A stretch of 28,857 bases of DNA from Symbiodinium natans (Eukaryota > Sar > Dinophyceae > Suessiales > Symbiodiniaceae), in the NCBI GenBank assembly GCA_905221605.1, contig CAJNDS010001207.1:1-28857 (forward strand). Direction: 5' to 3'. This document shows positions 1-10,228 of the stretch, piece after piece. The notes beneath the pieces were generated by a model. The model was not told the DNA's origin, made no database searches, and saw only the letters and a list, made by a program, of their open reading frames with translations. How positions within the stretch are numbered: position 1 is the stretch's first letter; each line of letters begins with the position of its first letter. The position numbers were made by a program, and so were the translations under genes.

Positions 1-90
1 CACGCGCACGCGCACGCGCACGCGCACCCGCACCCGCACACGCACGCGCACGCGCACGCGCACGCGCACGCGCACGCGCACGCGCACACA
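1..90. repeat. CACGCG/CACCCG simple repeat
   Basis: The window opens inside a nearly perfect hexamer repeat of CACGCG with a few CACCCG and CACA variants, grading into CACACA near base 90. It is a strict pyrimidine-purine alternation over most of its length, the sequence type that can adopt Z-DNA. The left end is cut by the window edge, so its full length is unknown. I see no coding content in it. Confidence 0.95.
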
Positions 91-3000
91 CACATACATA
101 GCAGGCATTTGAGTTTGCACCTGGCAGACTTGAGGCAAGTGATCAAGTGGCTCTACCCTTGTGCCGATTTTCCGGCCGTGGCCGCCGCCTGCTCCTGGCT
201 CCGGGCGCAATGTGCTCAGGAGCTGCTTGCGTAGACCACTTGTTTGTTGGGTTTGGCTGAGCTCATTCGCCACTCTACAGGACACACTGTGGAACGCAGT
301 GCTGGAGCGACTCGACAGTCAAGCGCAGTGTGCCATGGGCATCCCACCTGACATCCGCACATAAGGTATTGGCCGGACATGGACAAGAGAATCAGCCGGA
401 TCGACTATGTAGGCACTCGGCACCAAGGCAGTGATCGCCAGGTCCTCAGGTCCTGGGTTCTGTATCCCCACCAAGCTGCCTCTCTTGGGTCCTTTGAGGT
501 GTGCGGCATGTCTGCGGTGCGATAGGCGCCAATGACCGTCTCTACCGTGCCTTCGCTGAAGGCACGGACATGGGATGCCCCGCCTCCTCTGAAACTCAGG
601 AGCAAGTTCAAGGATCAACAACAAATCAAACAAGCAACACCAAAAAAGGGAAGGAAGAAGGGGAGGCAGGAAGGAAAGGAGGAAGGATTGCCTCAAGCGT
701 AAAGAACCAAAAGGCACCCGTGTGAGAGTCGAAGCCCTCAAGCCCGCAACGATCGAGTCCCAAACGCTCAAGTAGTCGCAAGATAGCCCACTCGCCCTGT
801 GTTTGTGCGGACCCCTAAACATGGCGTTGGACGTTCGGAAGAGAAGTCAGGAGACTAGCAACTCGCCAAGTAATCGTAAGTCTGAAGGCAAGCCGATGCC
901 CCAAGTGATTTTTTTCTACCAGCGCAGCTCCTTGCCCCTTGTTTCCGTAAGCCGATCGCCTCGGATCAGTCTGCTTGGAAATGGGTTGGCCCCCCTGATT
1001 CCTTGGATTGTTCGGTTTGCAAATGGGGCTTGAATTCTTTGAAAGGGCGGGTGCCTAAGGACCTCTGGCGGAGATGCAGCATATTCCCCAAAAAGAAATC
1101 TCGGGCTCTCATGAACCGTAGAGGGTACCTATAGGTTTTTGTTCCATTGCCATGGATTCTCATGACTTTGATTTGATTTTGGTGTGTTTTTTTATGCGGA
1201 CTTGTGCGTTTGTTTGTTCCTTCACGAGCCCCTCCGCCCCTCGGCCCCTCGGCAGTTGGCAGGCTGCGTTGTCACGGAGGCGGTGCGAGACCTGGTGGAT
1301 GAAAAAGCTGGCACTGACCCTTTCCTGCAATTGCTTACACCGCTACACATGTGACAGGTGTGAACAGGATGGGCCTGTTGGCAAACTGGTTCAGAGGTCA
1401 TCCACCCCGGAGGGCAATGTCTTTCTGGCCACCTTCAGTTCAAGACTTGGACGCGGATTCTAGGCACGATTGTTTGTCAATGCAGCCTGAGTCTGAGGGG
1501 TTTCGGCATTGGCTCTTGAAAGGTCGCGTGAGCCCTTGTAGCAAGCACCAAGCTTTCTGGAGGCCGGCCGGAGCAGCCCGTCAGCCTCGAGTGCCGCCGA
1601 AGCCAGTCACAAGAACAAATGCACCTTTCAAGGCTGTTCGTTCTTCTGTGTGATGTGAGCGGCCTTTGCCACCAAGACCTCGGTTCACCAAGGACAGGTC
1701 TGGCGGATAGATGATGTGATGGCCTGTGTGGTCGCTAGAATCAAATGGCAGACGGCTGAGTCTTTGGAAGAAGTATCGCTTCGAACCGAGGTTTGTGCGG
1801 AAGATTTTTCCTCGAATGTCATGGAGGCAACCAATATTTTTACGAAGATGCCCTGTGGATCATGGCGTGCTTTGGCGGCACCGCAGACACGAGGGGCCAA
1901 TCCTTCCAAGAAGCCTGAGCCCGCCTTCGAGCACTGAGGAATGGTCCACCACCATGGTAGCCCATCACATTGACACCGCCGTCCTGCAGAAGCCCTGACA
2001 GGGCAACCACAATCCCGGCAGTCGGGTTCCAATGGTTTCCATCCTAGAAGGCCCCCATTCCTCGTATTCCTCGGCCCGCCCGGGGAATGAAAAAGAGAGC
2101 GTATGCTTGCGCAGAGCGCTGCTCAATTCGTGGAAGGGTTCGCATCTCCAAGATCGATGTTGACTCACTGTGCTCAGGTTCCAGGCTTCCTGACAGATGA
2201 GGAGGCAGCTGGGCCTGTGCAGAACCGCCCGTCTTGTACGAATGCACGAGAATTCGCCCAATCAGAGTTGCCGGGATGGCTTCTAGATCGTGCCTGTGAT
2301 GATAAGGCAGAGTATCTCACCACCTTGGTGCCAGAGGATCTTGGCTTGGAGCCTGTGCAGTCAGTCGTCTCTTGCTTTGAATGGCTCTTTCTTCTACGTC
2401 CTGGGGGCCGTTAGGTGCCAGTGCAGCTGGAAGCTTTGAAGGTGCTTATGCAGGGAACCTGGATGAGCCTTGCATTGCGCTCGGCAGCCACGCAAAGTGT
2501 TGCCGAGTCTTTCCTTCGAGGTCCTCCTGCACACGCTGACGGAACCTGTCGCCCCAGCTGTTCGTGAAATTGAGGCAAGGTGCCTCGGGGCGCCCGGGTT
2601 CAGATTGTTTCGCTGCAGTACTTGAAAGGTTTGGTCCAGCAGGGCATCTTTTGGCCTGTGCAGGAGCGACTCGTAAAGTGGAATGAGTTCGCCCCGGAGA
2701 ATCTTGGGTGCGCCGTAAGCAATGCGTTGGGCCCTTGGGCGTACGAAGCCATGATGGCCTGGCGAGGTACCTGAGACTGGTTCGTGCCAACACCCAGCTC
2801 GGAATGGGCAATCGAGGTTGCGGGCAGAGGCCTGCGATCAGAGATTGAGGGAAAGCAATTCTGCCGCTGAGCAAGCTACACATTCAAAGTGCCAAACAGG
2901 AGCGCGTAGTGTACACGTACATCTTCTTGGGCGGCTTGCTTTCCACCATCTTCTTAATCCAGTAGCTGAGCAAATGTGCTCGCATTTTATTGGGACCTTC

Positions 3001-3610
3001 CTGCGGAAGATTCCCACACACGCGCCAGACTGCATTGGCTATGTGGAAGCATTCGTGGCTGGGCCTTGGATCCAGGTCAGCCACCATCTGCCTGCTGGAG
3101 AAGGTGCCGGGATACATTCTGCAGGCAGCTAGTGACCCCTATGATGCAGCACGAGGCTGATGTGCAGTTTCCGCACATCGGAGTGCGAATTGCACGGCCC
3201 TCGATGCACATCGAAGCAAGAAACATTCCCAGCACCGCAATATGGACTTGGAGCGAGGCCATGAAGAGGGGAGACCTTTTAGAGTGGCCCCTTGGCTGGA
3301 CTTCTCCCTGGACCTCGCTTCATGTTGCGTGATTGACTTCATGGAATTGGATCCCTTGAGCTTGTGTAGACAAGGGTCGGTATGGGTCGGTGGCAGTAGT
3401 GCAGAGCAGATCTCGCCACGCCGAGGCCAAACGCATGGTTTCAGGAGCCTTCAATCTCCAATCCAGAGCAGAAGGTGACAGCGGGAAGCTCAGTGATATG
3501 CGTCTCGTGCGGCGACTGCAGCTGCAGTTGTGATTCCAAGGTCGAGGACCTGCGTACGACACACGCGCCTGCCTCAAGTTGCCTAAAGTGCCAAACCTGC
3601 GAGAGCACAG
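91..3610. other. Unassigned region, no gene supported
   Basis: Only short open frames on both strands, none with a recognisable domain. Bases 121-235 can be read as a short stretch of plausible amphipathic protein beginning LADLRQVIKWLYP and containing alanine- and cysteine-rich helix-like sequence up to a stop near 232; this might be an exon remnant, but I cannot name a family. Bases 640-690 are purine-rich. Bases 2100-3350 hold several 60-118 codon frames that do not join into a domain I recognise. Confidence 0.5.
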
Positions 3611-3660
3611 GGTATGACGCAGTATGACGCAGTATGACGCAGTATGATGCAGTATGACCG
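3611..3660. repeat. Five-copy 10-bp tandem repeat (AGTATGACGC)
   Basis: Five consecutive 10-base units: GGTATGACGC, AGTATGACGC twice, AGTATGATGC and AGTATGACCG. The unit length matches about one helical turn of DNA, and each unit carries TGACG or a one-base variant. It lies about 500 bases upstream of the Kelch start. It may be a simple microsatellite; a regulatory role is only a possibility. Confidence 0.9.
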
Positions 3661-4114
3661 ACGCTATGTCATGCTACCGCTCTCACCTTCGGGCTAAGGT
3701 GAACGTGGCTCCCACACTGATGCTGGACGCCAGCTTCCACGACAAGCGGCATTCCCGGGATCTCCTTCTTGAGAGTTTCTCAAAAGAGACTTCTTTGAGA
3801 GCAACTTAAGAGCCTCTCGGCATTCGTTCTGCGCAACCCAGCGGTTTTTGTCGATTTGTGCGCTGCTCTGCTCTTTTTCTCCATGTAACCCAAGGCCCGT
3901 TCGCTCAGACGCAGACCGGCAGAAGGAGGAAGAATAGAAACAAGAGAGCCAGAGCAAGCTCCCATGTGCATGTGATTGTGACAAGGCACACACACAGGCA
4001 TGTCGCAGCATGACATTTTCATTTCAGAAGGTCGTGGCCGTTTGGTCTTTGAACCAAGGCTGTAAGGACGTAGCCCTGCAGAGGCTTTGCAACGTCAAGC
4101 CGCTCCAAGCACAA
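3661..4114. other. Upstream region of the Kelch gene
   Basis: No TATA box or clear spliced-leader remnant is visible. An in-frame ATG lies at 4010 and would add 35 residues to the Kelch protein, but that extension resembles nothing and would bury the signal peptide. A GGCA/CACACACAGG run lies just before 4000. Minus-strand frames here have no recognisable content. Confidence 0.4.
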
Positions 4115-5245
4115 ATGTTGAGATGCCTGGTGCAGTTAGGAGCAACGACGCTTGTCAGTGTGCATGCACAGTTCTCGGTCAATGATAACGTCTACACGCA
4201 CACGTGGCTGACAAAGGCAGTTTTGCCTTCAAAGCGCAGTGACCTCACTGCAACAACGGTCGGCAATGCCATCTACCTCATTGGGGGCTGCGCCAATGAT
4301 CAGGAGTGGTCTGATGGAGCCGGCATGTACTTATGCTCTGGGATCAGCAAGGCGACAGAGAAGTACATGCCTGTGACGGACACTTACGAGACTTTGCCGG
4401 AAGCGCCACGAAGCCGATACCGCCATGCGGCTGCAGCCATTGGCGGTCGGATCTACTTGTTTGGCGGCTGTGCCATCGATGACAGCATCATCACAGAAGT
4501 GGATGTTCTCGACACCACGACTGGCACATGGTCAAATGCGGGCAGTTGGCCAAATGCAACTTCCGATCTGTCAGCATTTGCTCACGATGGGAAGATCTAT
4601 GTGCTTGGAGGATACGATCGTCCGAACTATCTTGCTATGACCACGGTTATGGTTTTCGACCCCGCGCAAACCGGCAGTGCCGCGTGGTCCGAAGTACCTT
4701 CTCTGCTTCAGGGCCGCGGAGATGCAGCGGCAGCCGTTGCAGGTGATGTAGCCTTTGCCCTTGGTGGCTTCCACCATGGCAACTGGTCATACCCAATGGA
4801 CCACCTGGAAGTTCTGTTCTTGAACAACGTCGATGGAGGCTGGAAGGAGCGGACCACAATGGACATTGCACGTGGGGACAAGGCGGTAGCTGTGCTCAAT
4901 GGCATGCTGCATGTTGTTGGGGGTGAGTCCAAGAATCAGGCTGAGCAGTCAGTCGCCCTCATGGATGTGGAAGTGTACGACACGACCACAGATACATGGT
5001 TTGATGGAGGTAGCATCCCATCGAATCGATTCCGCTTCGTGGCAGCTGCCCATGCTGATTCGATCTACATCTTCGGCGGCCAGGGCTCCCTCCTGGGGAC
5101 ATATGGCATGAAGGACAGCAAATACCCGGTACTGGACACGGTTGAGCAGTACAAGGAAACAGTTGCCCCAGCCTCCGTAAGTCAGGCATCGCCTACCAGA
5201 GCCATGCTCGGGCTCGTGTCAGCTGCGGTGGCTCTTGCGTCCTGA
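4115..5245 (+). CDS. Six-repeat Kelch protein, probably secreted or surface-anchored
   Basis: A 376-residue protein from ATG 4115 to TGA. Six Kelch repeats are visible, each with a hydrophobic strand ending in the diagnostic GG doublet, at residues 57/58, 117/118, 165/166, 217/218, 269/270 and 321/322, spaced about 48-60, and with the later Tyr/Trp positions (for example YDTTTDTWFDGG). This is enough for one closed six-blade beta-propeller. I chose ATG 4115 because residues 1-20 form a good signal peptide (MLRCLVQLGATTLVSVHAQF, cleavage after VHA); the in-frame ATG at 4010 would give 411 residues and hide it. Sequons NAT (about 147) and NWS (about 223) fit secretion. The last 15 residues, after a Ser/Ala/Pro linker, are hydrophobic (AMLGLVSAAVALAS), as in a GPI-attachment signal. 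No intron is needed. Propellers of this type bind proteins or glycans; the partner here is unknown. Confidence 0.85.
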   Translation: MLRCLVQLGATTLVSVHAQFSVNDNVYTHTWLTKAVLPSKRSDLTATTVGNAIYLIGGCANDQEWSDGAGMYLCSGISKATEKYMPVTDTYETLPEAPRSRYRHAAAAIGGRIYLFGGCAIDDSIITEVDVLDTTTGTWSNAGSWPNATSDLSAFAHDGKIYVLGGYDRPNYLAMTTVMVFDPAQTGSAAWSEVPSLLQGRGDAAAAVAGDVAFALGGFHHGNWSYPMDHLEVLFLNNVDGGWKERTTMDIARGDKAVAVLNGMLHVVGGESKNQAEQSVALMDVEVYDTTTDTWFDGGSIPSNRFRFVAAAHADSIYIFGGQGSLLGTYGMKDSKYPVLDTVEQYKETVAPASVSQASPTRAMLGLVSAAVALAS

Positions 5246-8200
5246 ACCCATTGGCTGCGACATCTGTGGAAACCTTACTCCACAGTATCCACAGTTGGCA
5301 TCTCTGGCCAAATTTTCGTTTCCTGCACGTCGGTGGCACAACTGCCGGGCCTTGCCTAGCAGAGCGCAAACACGGTACATGCGATGCCGCGTGTGCTGGA
5401 GCACGTGCGGCGTTGCAAGCTTAAGCCCGTAGAGAAGACTCGGGGCCCATGTAGAGCATGCACTAGCCAGGCTCTTCGAGAAAATAGGTCAGCTAGGTAT
5501 GTGTCGGTCATGCACATCTTAGTCGCTGCGGCAGTCTATATTGGCGTGCATAGAGAGTCTGGCTGGAGCCCGCGCATGGGTGATGCTCCTCTCGTCACCA
5601 CTCTTGACTCCGGCAACGGTTGCTGGCTGCAAAAGTTCTGACCGCAATATCAGGACGACCTGTCCTCCGTGAACCACACGTGTGGGATGCTGTGGCAATG
5701 CTGAGGGCGTGCTAACAAGTTCAAGGTAAAGACACAAGATCTTTGCTTCTCCGAACAGTGCAGTCGCAACGGAATCTCAGTTTGGGTGTGCGCGATGGTG
5801 CATGTGCGGCCGTGTGGGTTGCGATTGGGTTCCTTTCCGTGCACGTGGTTGTGTGCCTGCCTGCCGCTACTCATTTTGCAGGTTCTTGTCATCGGGCTGT
5901 GCAGCGTCACGCAGTGTAGACAGTTCAACGCAGTTGGCACGTTTGTTGTTTAGGTGCGATGACGTGTTGTACGTGTAGGAATCTTACCCAGTTCGTTCTC
6001 CGGGCACAGCGAGTGAAAAGTCAGGCGTGAGCCGCTACAGCGGCAGCCACGGCTGTAACAGCCCTCGTCGGCTGACGTCCCTGAGAAGCATCGGGGGGCA
6101 GAGGGGGGGGGGGGCAGGGCGGTGCAACAATGTGCTTTGCGGAGTTGCTTGGCTCAAGTCAAAGTACCGATTGTGTGTTTTCTTTGTTGGCCATGGTTGT
6201 CACAGACCTTTCCATTTCGTGAGATGATGATATGGCAGGTTGTGCGCACCAACATATGATATTTGCTTGGTCCCATATGATATTTGCTTGGTCCCAACAC
6301 CCAGGTGGGAACGTGCTTGCCAAGCTTGGTTGCGAGCAGATCTTGTGATTACTGTTTGTGCATAAGACATTTGCTGGTCATGGGCCGATTTTTTCAGCGT
6401 TTCTACAATGACGATGAGCCGGTGCGAGCCACAGCCTCCACTGTTGTCAGTGTGGTGGGGTGAGGCCCCGCTCGCAATAATGTCTGAGGTGTATTGCTGT
6501 GCAGCTTGCGGTGCCCACTTCGCACAGTACAAGGTTTCGCAACAGCTTGTAGCATATGCAAACATTTGCAAGCTCTGGAGGTTTTTCCTGCGTGTTGTTA
6601 GGACCTGTTGTCGACCAACTTCAGGGGCAGGCGCATCCGACATAAGACATAGATGCGCTATTCGTCACTTATGTGCGTGCGGAGCATCGTGTCCACTGAG
6701 TCTGACAGCAGGACAGGCAACGCTTTGCTCTTCAACCAAGTGATCAATGTCACGGCAGGACAGAAAGTCAGGGAGATGCCAGCTGCCTGGAGCATTCGAC
6801 GCAATCATGAGGACCTTTGGAAGACAGTGTGATGACAACAGGCTGGGTTTTAATGTGGAACAGTTCCGAGCGCCGTTGCAGTGGCTTCTATGCGCGCTCT
6901 GATGCAAGCAGCCCGGAGGCTTGCACACGATTCGGTGTTTGTTCTGTGTGGTTTGCCGCTGCCTCACCGTGTCACTTGTTTCTTGCCACAGTCTGCCTGA
7001 AATCTGCTTCATGGACGGTCACAGCAAAGGTGAAGAGCGCGTTGGGTGGAAGTACGAGGTGATTGTGCCAATTGAATAGAAAGTGCTGCGCATCTGCCCG
7101 TTGCGTGCGGGCAGAACCAAGTGTGTTTCGGGCTTATGCAGGGCTTAGAATGCCTTTAGGCCAGGCAAGTTTGATGTGAGCAGGTGGCATTCGAGGAGGA
7201 TCAAAAGTACAAGGCGCAGCCGGCTCATGCCTGGCTCCATCGAGTTTAGTTCGTTGTAGAGTTGCGCGCAAACGTAGGACGGCATAGGAGTCTCATTTTT
7301 CTGCGTGGAGCCGCTAGAAGGAAGGTCGCTTCATCCTGGAAGAGGAGCTGCTTTCGTCCACAGTGCAGGTTTCGCTGCCCGAGAGGGTTGTAGGCTCAAG
7401 AGCGCTTCTTTCCGTGGATATGCATGTGTTGCTTCGCAGGGGACGAGCTGATCCTGCAGCAGATCAAAAGGTGCAGCAGACAGCTGCATTGGCATGATTG
7501 CGGTGAGCTTGCTACAAAATGGGCCCCGGCATCACGGCTTGTAGCATTCCCATGTTGTCGCACCAACTCTACTTTGTAGGTTTTCATTTGCATAGACCGG
7601 CTAGTCCGCCCGACGGAGGCGATGGACTTTGCTGTGAAGGTGCCACATTCTTGAAGACTTGAAGAGCCCGGCCATTTTGAATCCGATGCTTGCAGGAAGT
7701 GTTGTAACCATGTCATTGAGAGCAGATGCAGGCTAACTAGTTCTAGGACGTACTTAGCTTGACGTGGACTGCGAAGCAACTAAGTAGCTCACTGCCCATG
7801 GCAGACTACCGGAATGCTGCTCCCAATGGCTGTCAGCCAAAGTGTTGCTTGTGTACATAGCTTCGCCAGAAAGCAAGATGCGAGCTGCATGCAGAAGGCT
7901 AGAATCTACAGCTCTCCTTCAGAATTGGAGGACAGCAGGTGGGACACTCAATGCTACATATTGCGAGTGCATCTGACACGAGCAGCAAATCTGCGGACTG
8001 GCCTCTTGTTGAATTCGACCCTCATGCTGACGAAGGCCTGGTGTCTCCATTTTTTGTCAAAGATGAACCTCAGTCTTTCAGAGGCTTGTGTGCCGCGAAG
8101 TCGGGTGTTCTTTTTCTGGTTCCCAGGCTTTCCATGCACTTTGCCATTTTTCACTAGTGCGCACAGTGCTCGCATGTTTGTGTGAGCAATATTTTTATCT

Positions 8201-8578
8201 GCGTCCTGTCAACAGGCAGATGCAATAGGTGCACCGATGCTACTGCTAATGGCTGCAGCACGGTCCGAGCCAGAAGCTCGATGCCAGAGCACGCTGGTGC
8301 GTGAATCCCAGCACCTTCTCTGAAGAATGCGCACTTGGCATGCGTATGGTGTAGGATGCATGCCAACTGGCCCATTGGACTGCTGGTCGCTCTTTGCTGC
8401 GCTCCACATGTTCACTGTCAGCTCAGCTCAAGTTTCTGCCGCGGTCAGTCACAAACCCTAGCAAGCCCACAGCACATCCAAAACCGGTGCGAAGATCTTC
8501 GAAGAGCGATGCCATGCGGACCGCGCCTGCCGTCCATGCTTTTGCCTTCGCAGCGCGCGGCCCAGCCCCAGGAAAGCC
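5246..8578. other. Unassigned intergenic region
   Basis: More than 3.3 kb with no supportable gene. Open frames on both strands are short and lack domains. Landmarks are a G-rich stretch at 6090-6119 with a run of about ten G, the 10-mer TTGGCTCAAG at 6149-6158 that equals the 3' end of the dinoflagellate spliced leader, and the 21-bp duplication at 6253-6294. Nothing resembling a tRNA, rRNA or transposase was found. Confidence 0.5.
6253..6294. repeat. Perfect 21-bp tandem duplication
   Basis: Two adjacent identical copies of a 21-base unit starting CATATGATATTTGC and ending TTGGTCC. It looks like a recent local slippage or unequal-exchange duplication. No function is implied. Confidence 0.9.
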
Positions 8579-8596
8579 CCCTAAACCCTATAAACC

Positions 8597-8628
<32 letters not shown>

Positions 8629-8659
8629 ACCCTAAACCCTAAACCCTAAACCCTCAACC
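8579..8659. repeat. Interstitial telomere-type block (CCCTAAA with CCCTCAA variants)
   Basis: About eleven 7-base units. The first part is CCCTATAAACCC-like, then five units of CCCTCAA in a row, then about four units of the canonical CCCTAAA, then CCCTCAA again. CCCTAAA/TTTAGGG is the plant-type telomere repeat and is also reported at dinoflagellate telomeres. The block is internal to the window, so it is interstitial. Homogenised runs of a variant unit suggest expansion by slippage after insertion. Confidence 0.9.
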
Positions 8660-9556
8660 AAGGATTCTGCGCACCCCAACCTCTGCACTTTGGCCAGCTC
8701 CGTGGCCTCGGCGGGCGGGGTGCTAAACGTGGCCCGGGCCTGACTTCGACGTGAGAGCCCAGGAGAAACATGGAGAAACCAAAAGTGAAATACAGCCTCT
8801 TCCCAGTCATCCAGTAGCCCAGGTCGGCCTGGGCTATGACGTCTCGAACCCAGTGAACTCAGCCATAAATGCGGCGTTGTGAGGTGACCGGGGGGTGACG
8901 GGGAGCGTTTGGGCGCCCAGGAAACGCCGTTCGGGGCCGTGCCACGCGAGGTGCATGGGGGGAGTGGGGGGGCGGGGGGGGGAAGCTGTGGGCACTCTGA
9001 GTGCGATTCTCGGAGAGGCCCTGGACTCCATCGCAGAGGCCTTGGCCGAGCAGGGCAAGGCTGGGATCTCAGTGAAGAAAGAGAGAGATTCCCAAGCAGA
9101 CGATAACCCCAGAACCCTTTGAGCGAGTTTTTAAAGGCAGGTGGCTTAAATGCTTTGGCTGCAAGATGTATAGGGGCAAGCTTCTTTGAAGTGCTCGGTG
9201 AGGCAAGACAAGTAGAGGGGCAGCGTATGGCAGCGACGCTGCATTGCATGACCAAAGAGGCCTCATGTCACCTTCTGTTGCAGCAGCTTTCTACGGCCAA
9301 CCCAGGCAGGCAAACCTTGCAATGCTCTGTAGGATTGCAAGAAGACGAAGGGCCTTCAGAAGGCTCCCCGACTGAGTTGATTTTGAGTGTTGAGTCGGCC
9401 GTCAGCAGCGGTACTCAATTGCTCATGATTGCTTACTTGTCCTGAGCTGTTTCAGAGCTGCAAGAACCCAGGACTGCCCAGAAGTTATATTTTGTGATTT
9501 TGCGCCCCGCGCTGCGAGTTGACAGCGTGCGGTGACTGTTCAAAAGTGCCTCGGCC
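8660..9556. other. Unassigned region before the Ubl-PP2 gene
   Basis: GC-rich and G-tract-rich (8957-8982 is almost all G), which leaves frames open on both strands, including a 207-codon minus-strand frame that runs into the telomere repeat and is therefore unlikely to be real. The plus-strand frames at 8895-9122 and 9119-9445 have no recognisable domain. No spliced-leader remnant is seen just upstream of 9557. Confidence 0.45.
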
Positions 9557-10228
9557 ATGGTGTCAGTCATCATCACGGCTCTTTCTGGGAAAGTCGTGTA
9601 CACCGGGAGTCTGCCTCGAGACATCCAAATCCAAGACCTGAAAAAGATCCTCGCTGCTCAGGCCGAGAAGGCAAAGTTATTCTCTGGGGGTGAGGAATTG
9701 GAAGACACTTCCACCTTAGCAGCTTTAACAGGCCATCTGGGGCCTATGGGGCCTACGAGCGATGCGGAGCCTGTGGAGCAGACGCTGGCGCTGACGCTGC
9801 TGAATTGTCGCTGCCCCGTGGCAGCCGACGTGGAGGGCTCCTGGTTCGGTCACCAGCACTGGGTGCAGCGCCTGCTTGAGGCGGATTGTGAAGTGCACCT
9901 TCTGAATGGCGTCTGCTGGTTCAATGCTTGGGGCGTGTTCAACGATATTGAAGGAGGGGAGTGGCGAATATTCCTCAAGCTGAAGCGGAAGCAGCGAATA
10001 CGCTTCGACACGAACCTTTTGGTGAGCTTCAACGATGCAAAGGTGCAGACCTTCAGCCCAGAAGTACTTTCTTCTCTTCCAGCCGAGCAGTGGACGTTAA
10101 TGGAACTGGGTCCCTTCCACGGCCCGGGCAGGCTCGCAGTGGATCTCCGGGGCGAAGACTGCCAGCAAAGAGGGCAAAACTCCAAGCAAGGTTTGTACAT
10201 TGGCCAACTAATCGCCCAGCCATCTTAG
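9557..10228 (+). CDS. Ubiquitin-like plus PP2-like domain protein
   Basis: A 223-residue single-exon protein. The ATG at 9557 is in a strong context (GCCATGG). Residues 1-83 look like a divergent ubiquitin-like domain: a first beta hairpin (VSVIITALSGKVVYTGSL), a helix at 24-39 (IQDLKKILAAQAEK), the beta3 and loop motif LFSGGEELEDTSTLAAL, a Gly/Pro-rich insertion at 60-73, and the last strand QTLALTLLN. Residues about 100-223 resemble the phloem protein 2 (PP2) lectin-like fold seen in plant F-box/PP2 proteins: LLNGVCWFNAWG at 115-125 matches the family's LNVCWLEIRG, WTLMELGPFH at 179-188 matches its W-E-ELGEF, and QGLYIGQLIAQP at 211-222 matches its GLIVEGIEIRP end. No C-terminal Gly-Gly follows the Ubl, so it is probably a fixed fusion and not a processed modifier. 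An FBA-type sugar-binding domain is an alternative for the C-terminal half. A role in ubiquitin-linked recognition is inference. Confidence 0.75.
   Translation: MVSVIITALSGKVVYTGSLPRDIQIQDLKKILAAQAEKAKLFSGGEELEDTSTLAALTGHLGPMGPTSDAEPVEQTLALTLLNCRCPVAADVEGSWFGHQHWVQRLLEADCEVHLLNGVCWFNAWGVFNDIEGGEWRIFLKLKRKQRIRFDTNLLVSFNDAKVQTFSPEVLSSLPAEQWTLMELGPFHGPGRLAVDLRGEDCQQRGQNSKQGLYIGQLIAQPS

Noticed and set aside
8632-9255. 207-codon minus-strand proline-rich frame
   Set aside because: It lies in GC-rich, G-tract DNA, ends in telomere repeat (the GLGFRV end is translated TTTAGGG), and has no domain.
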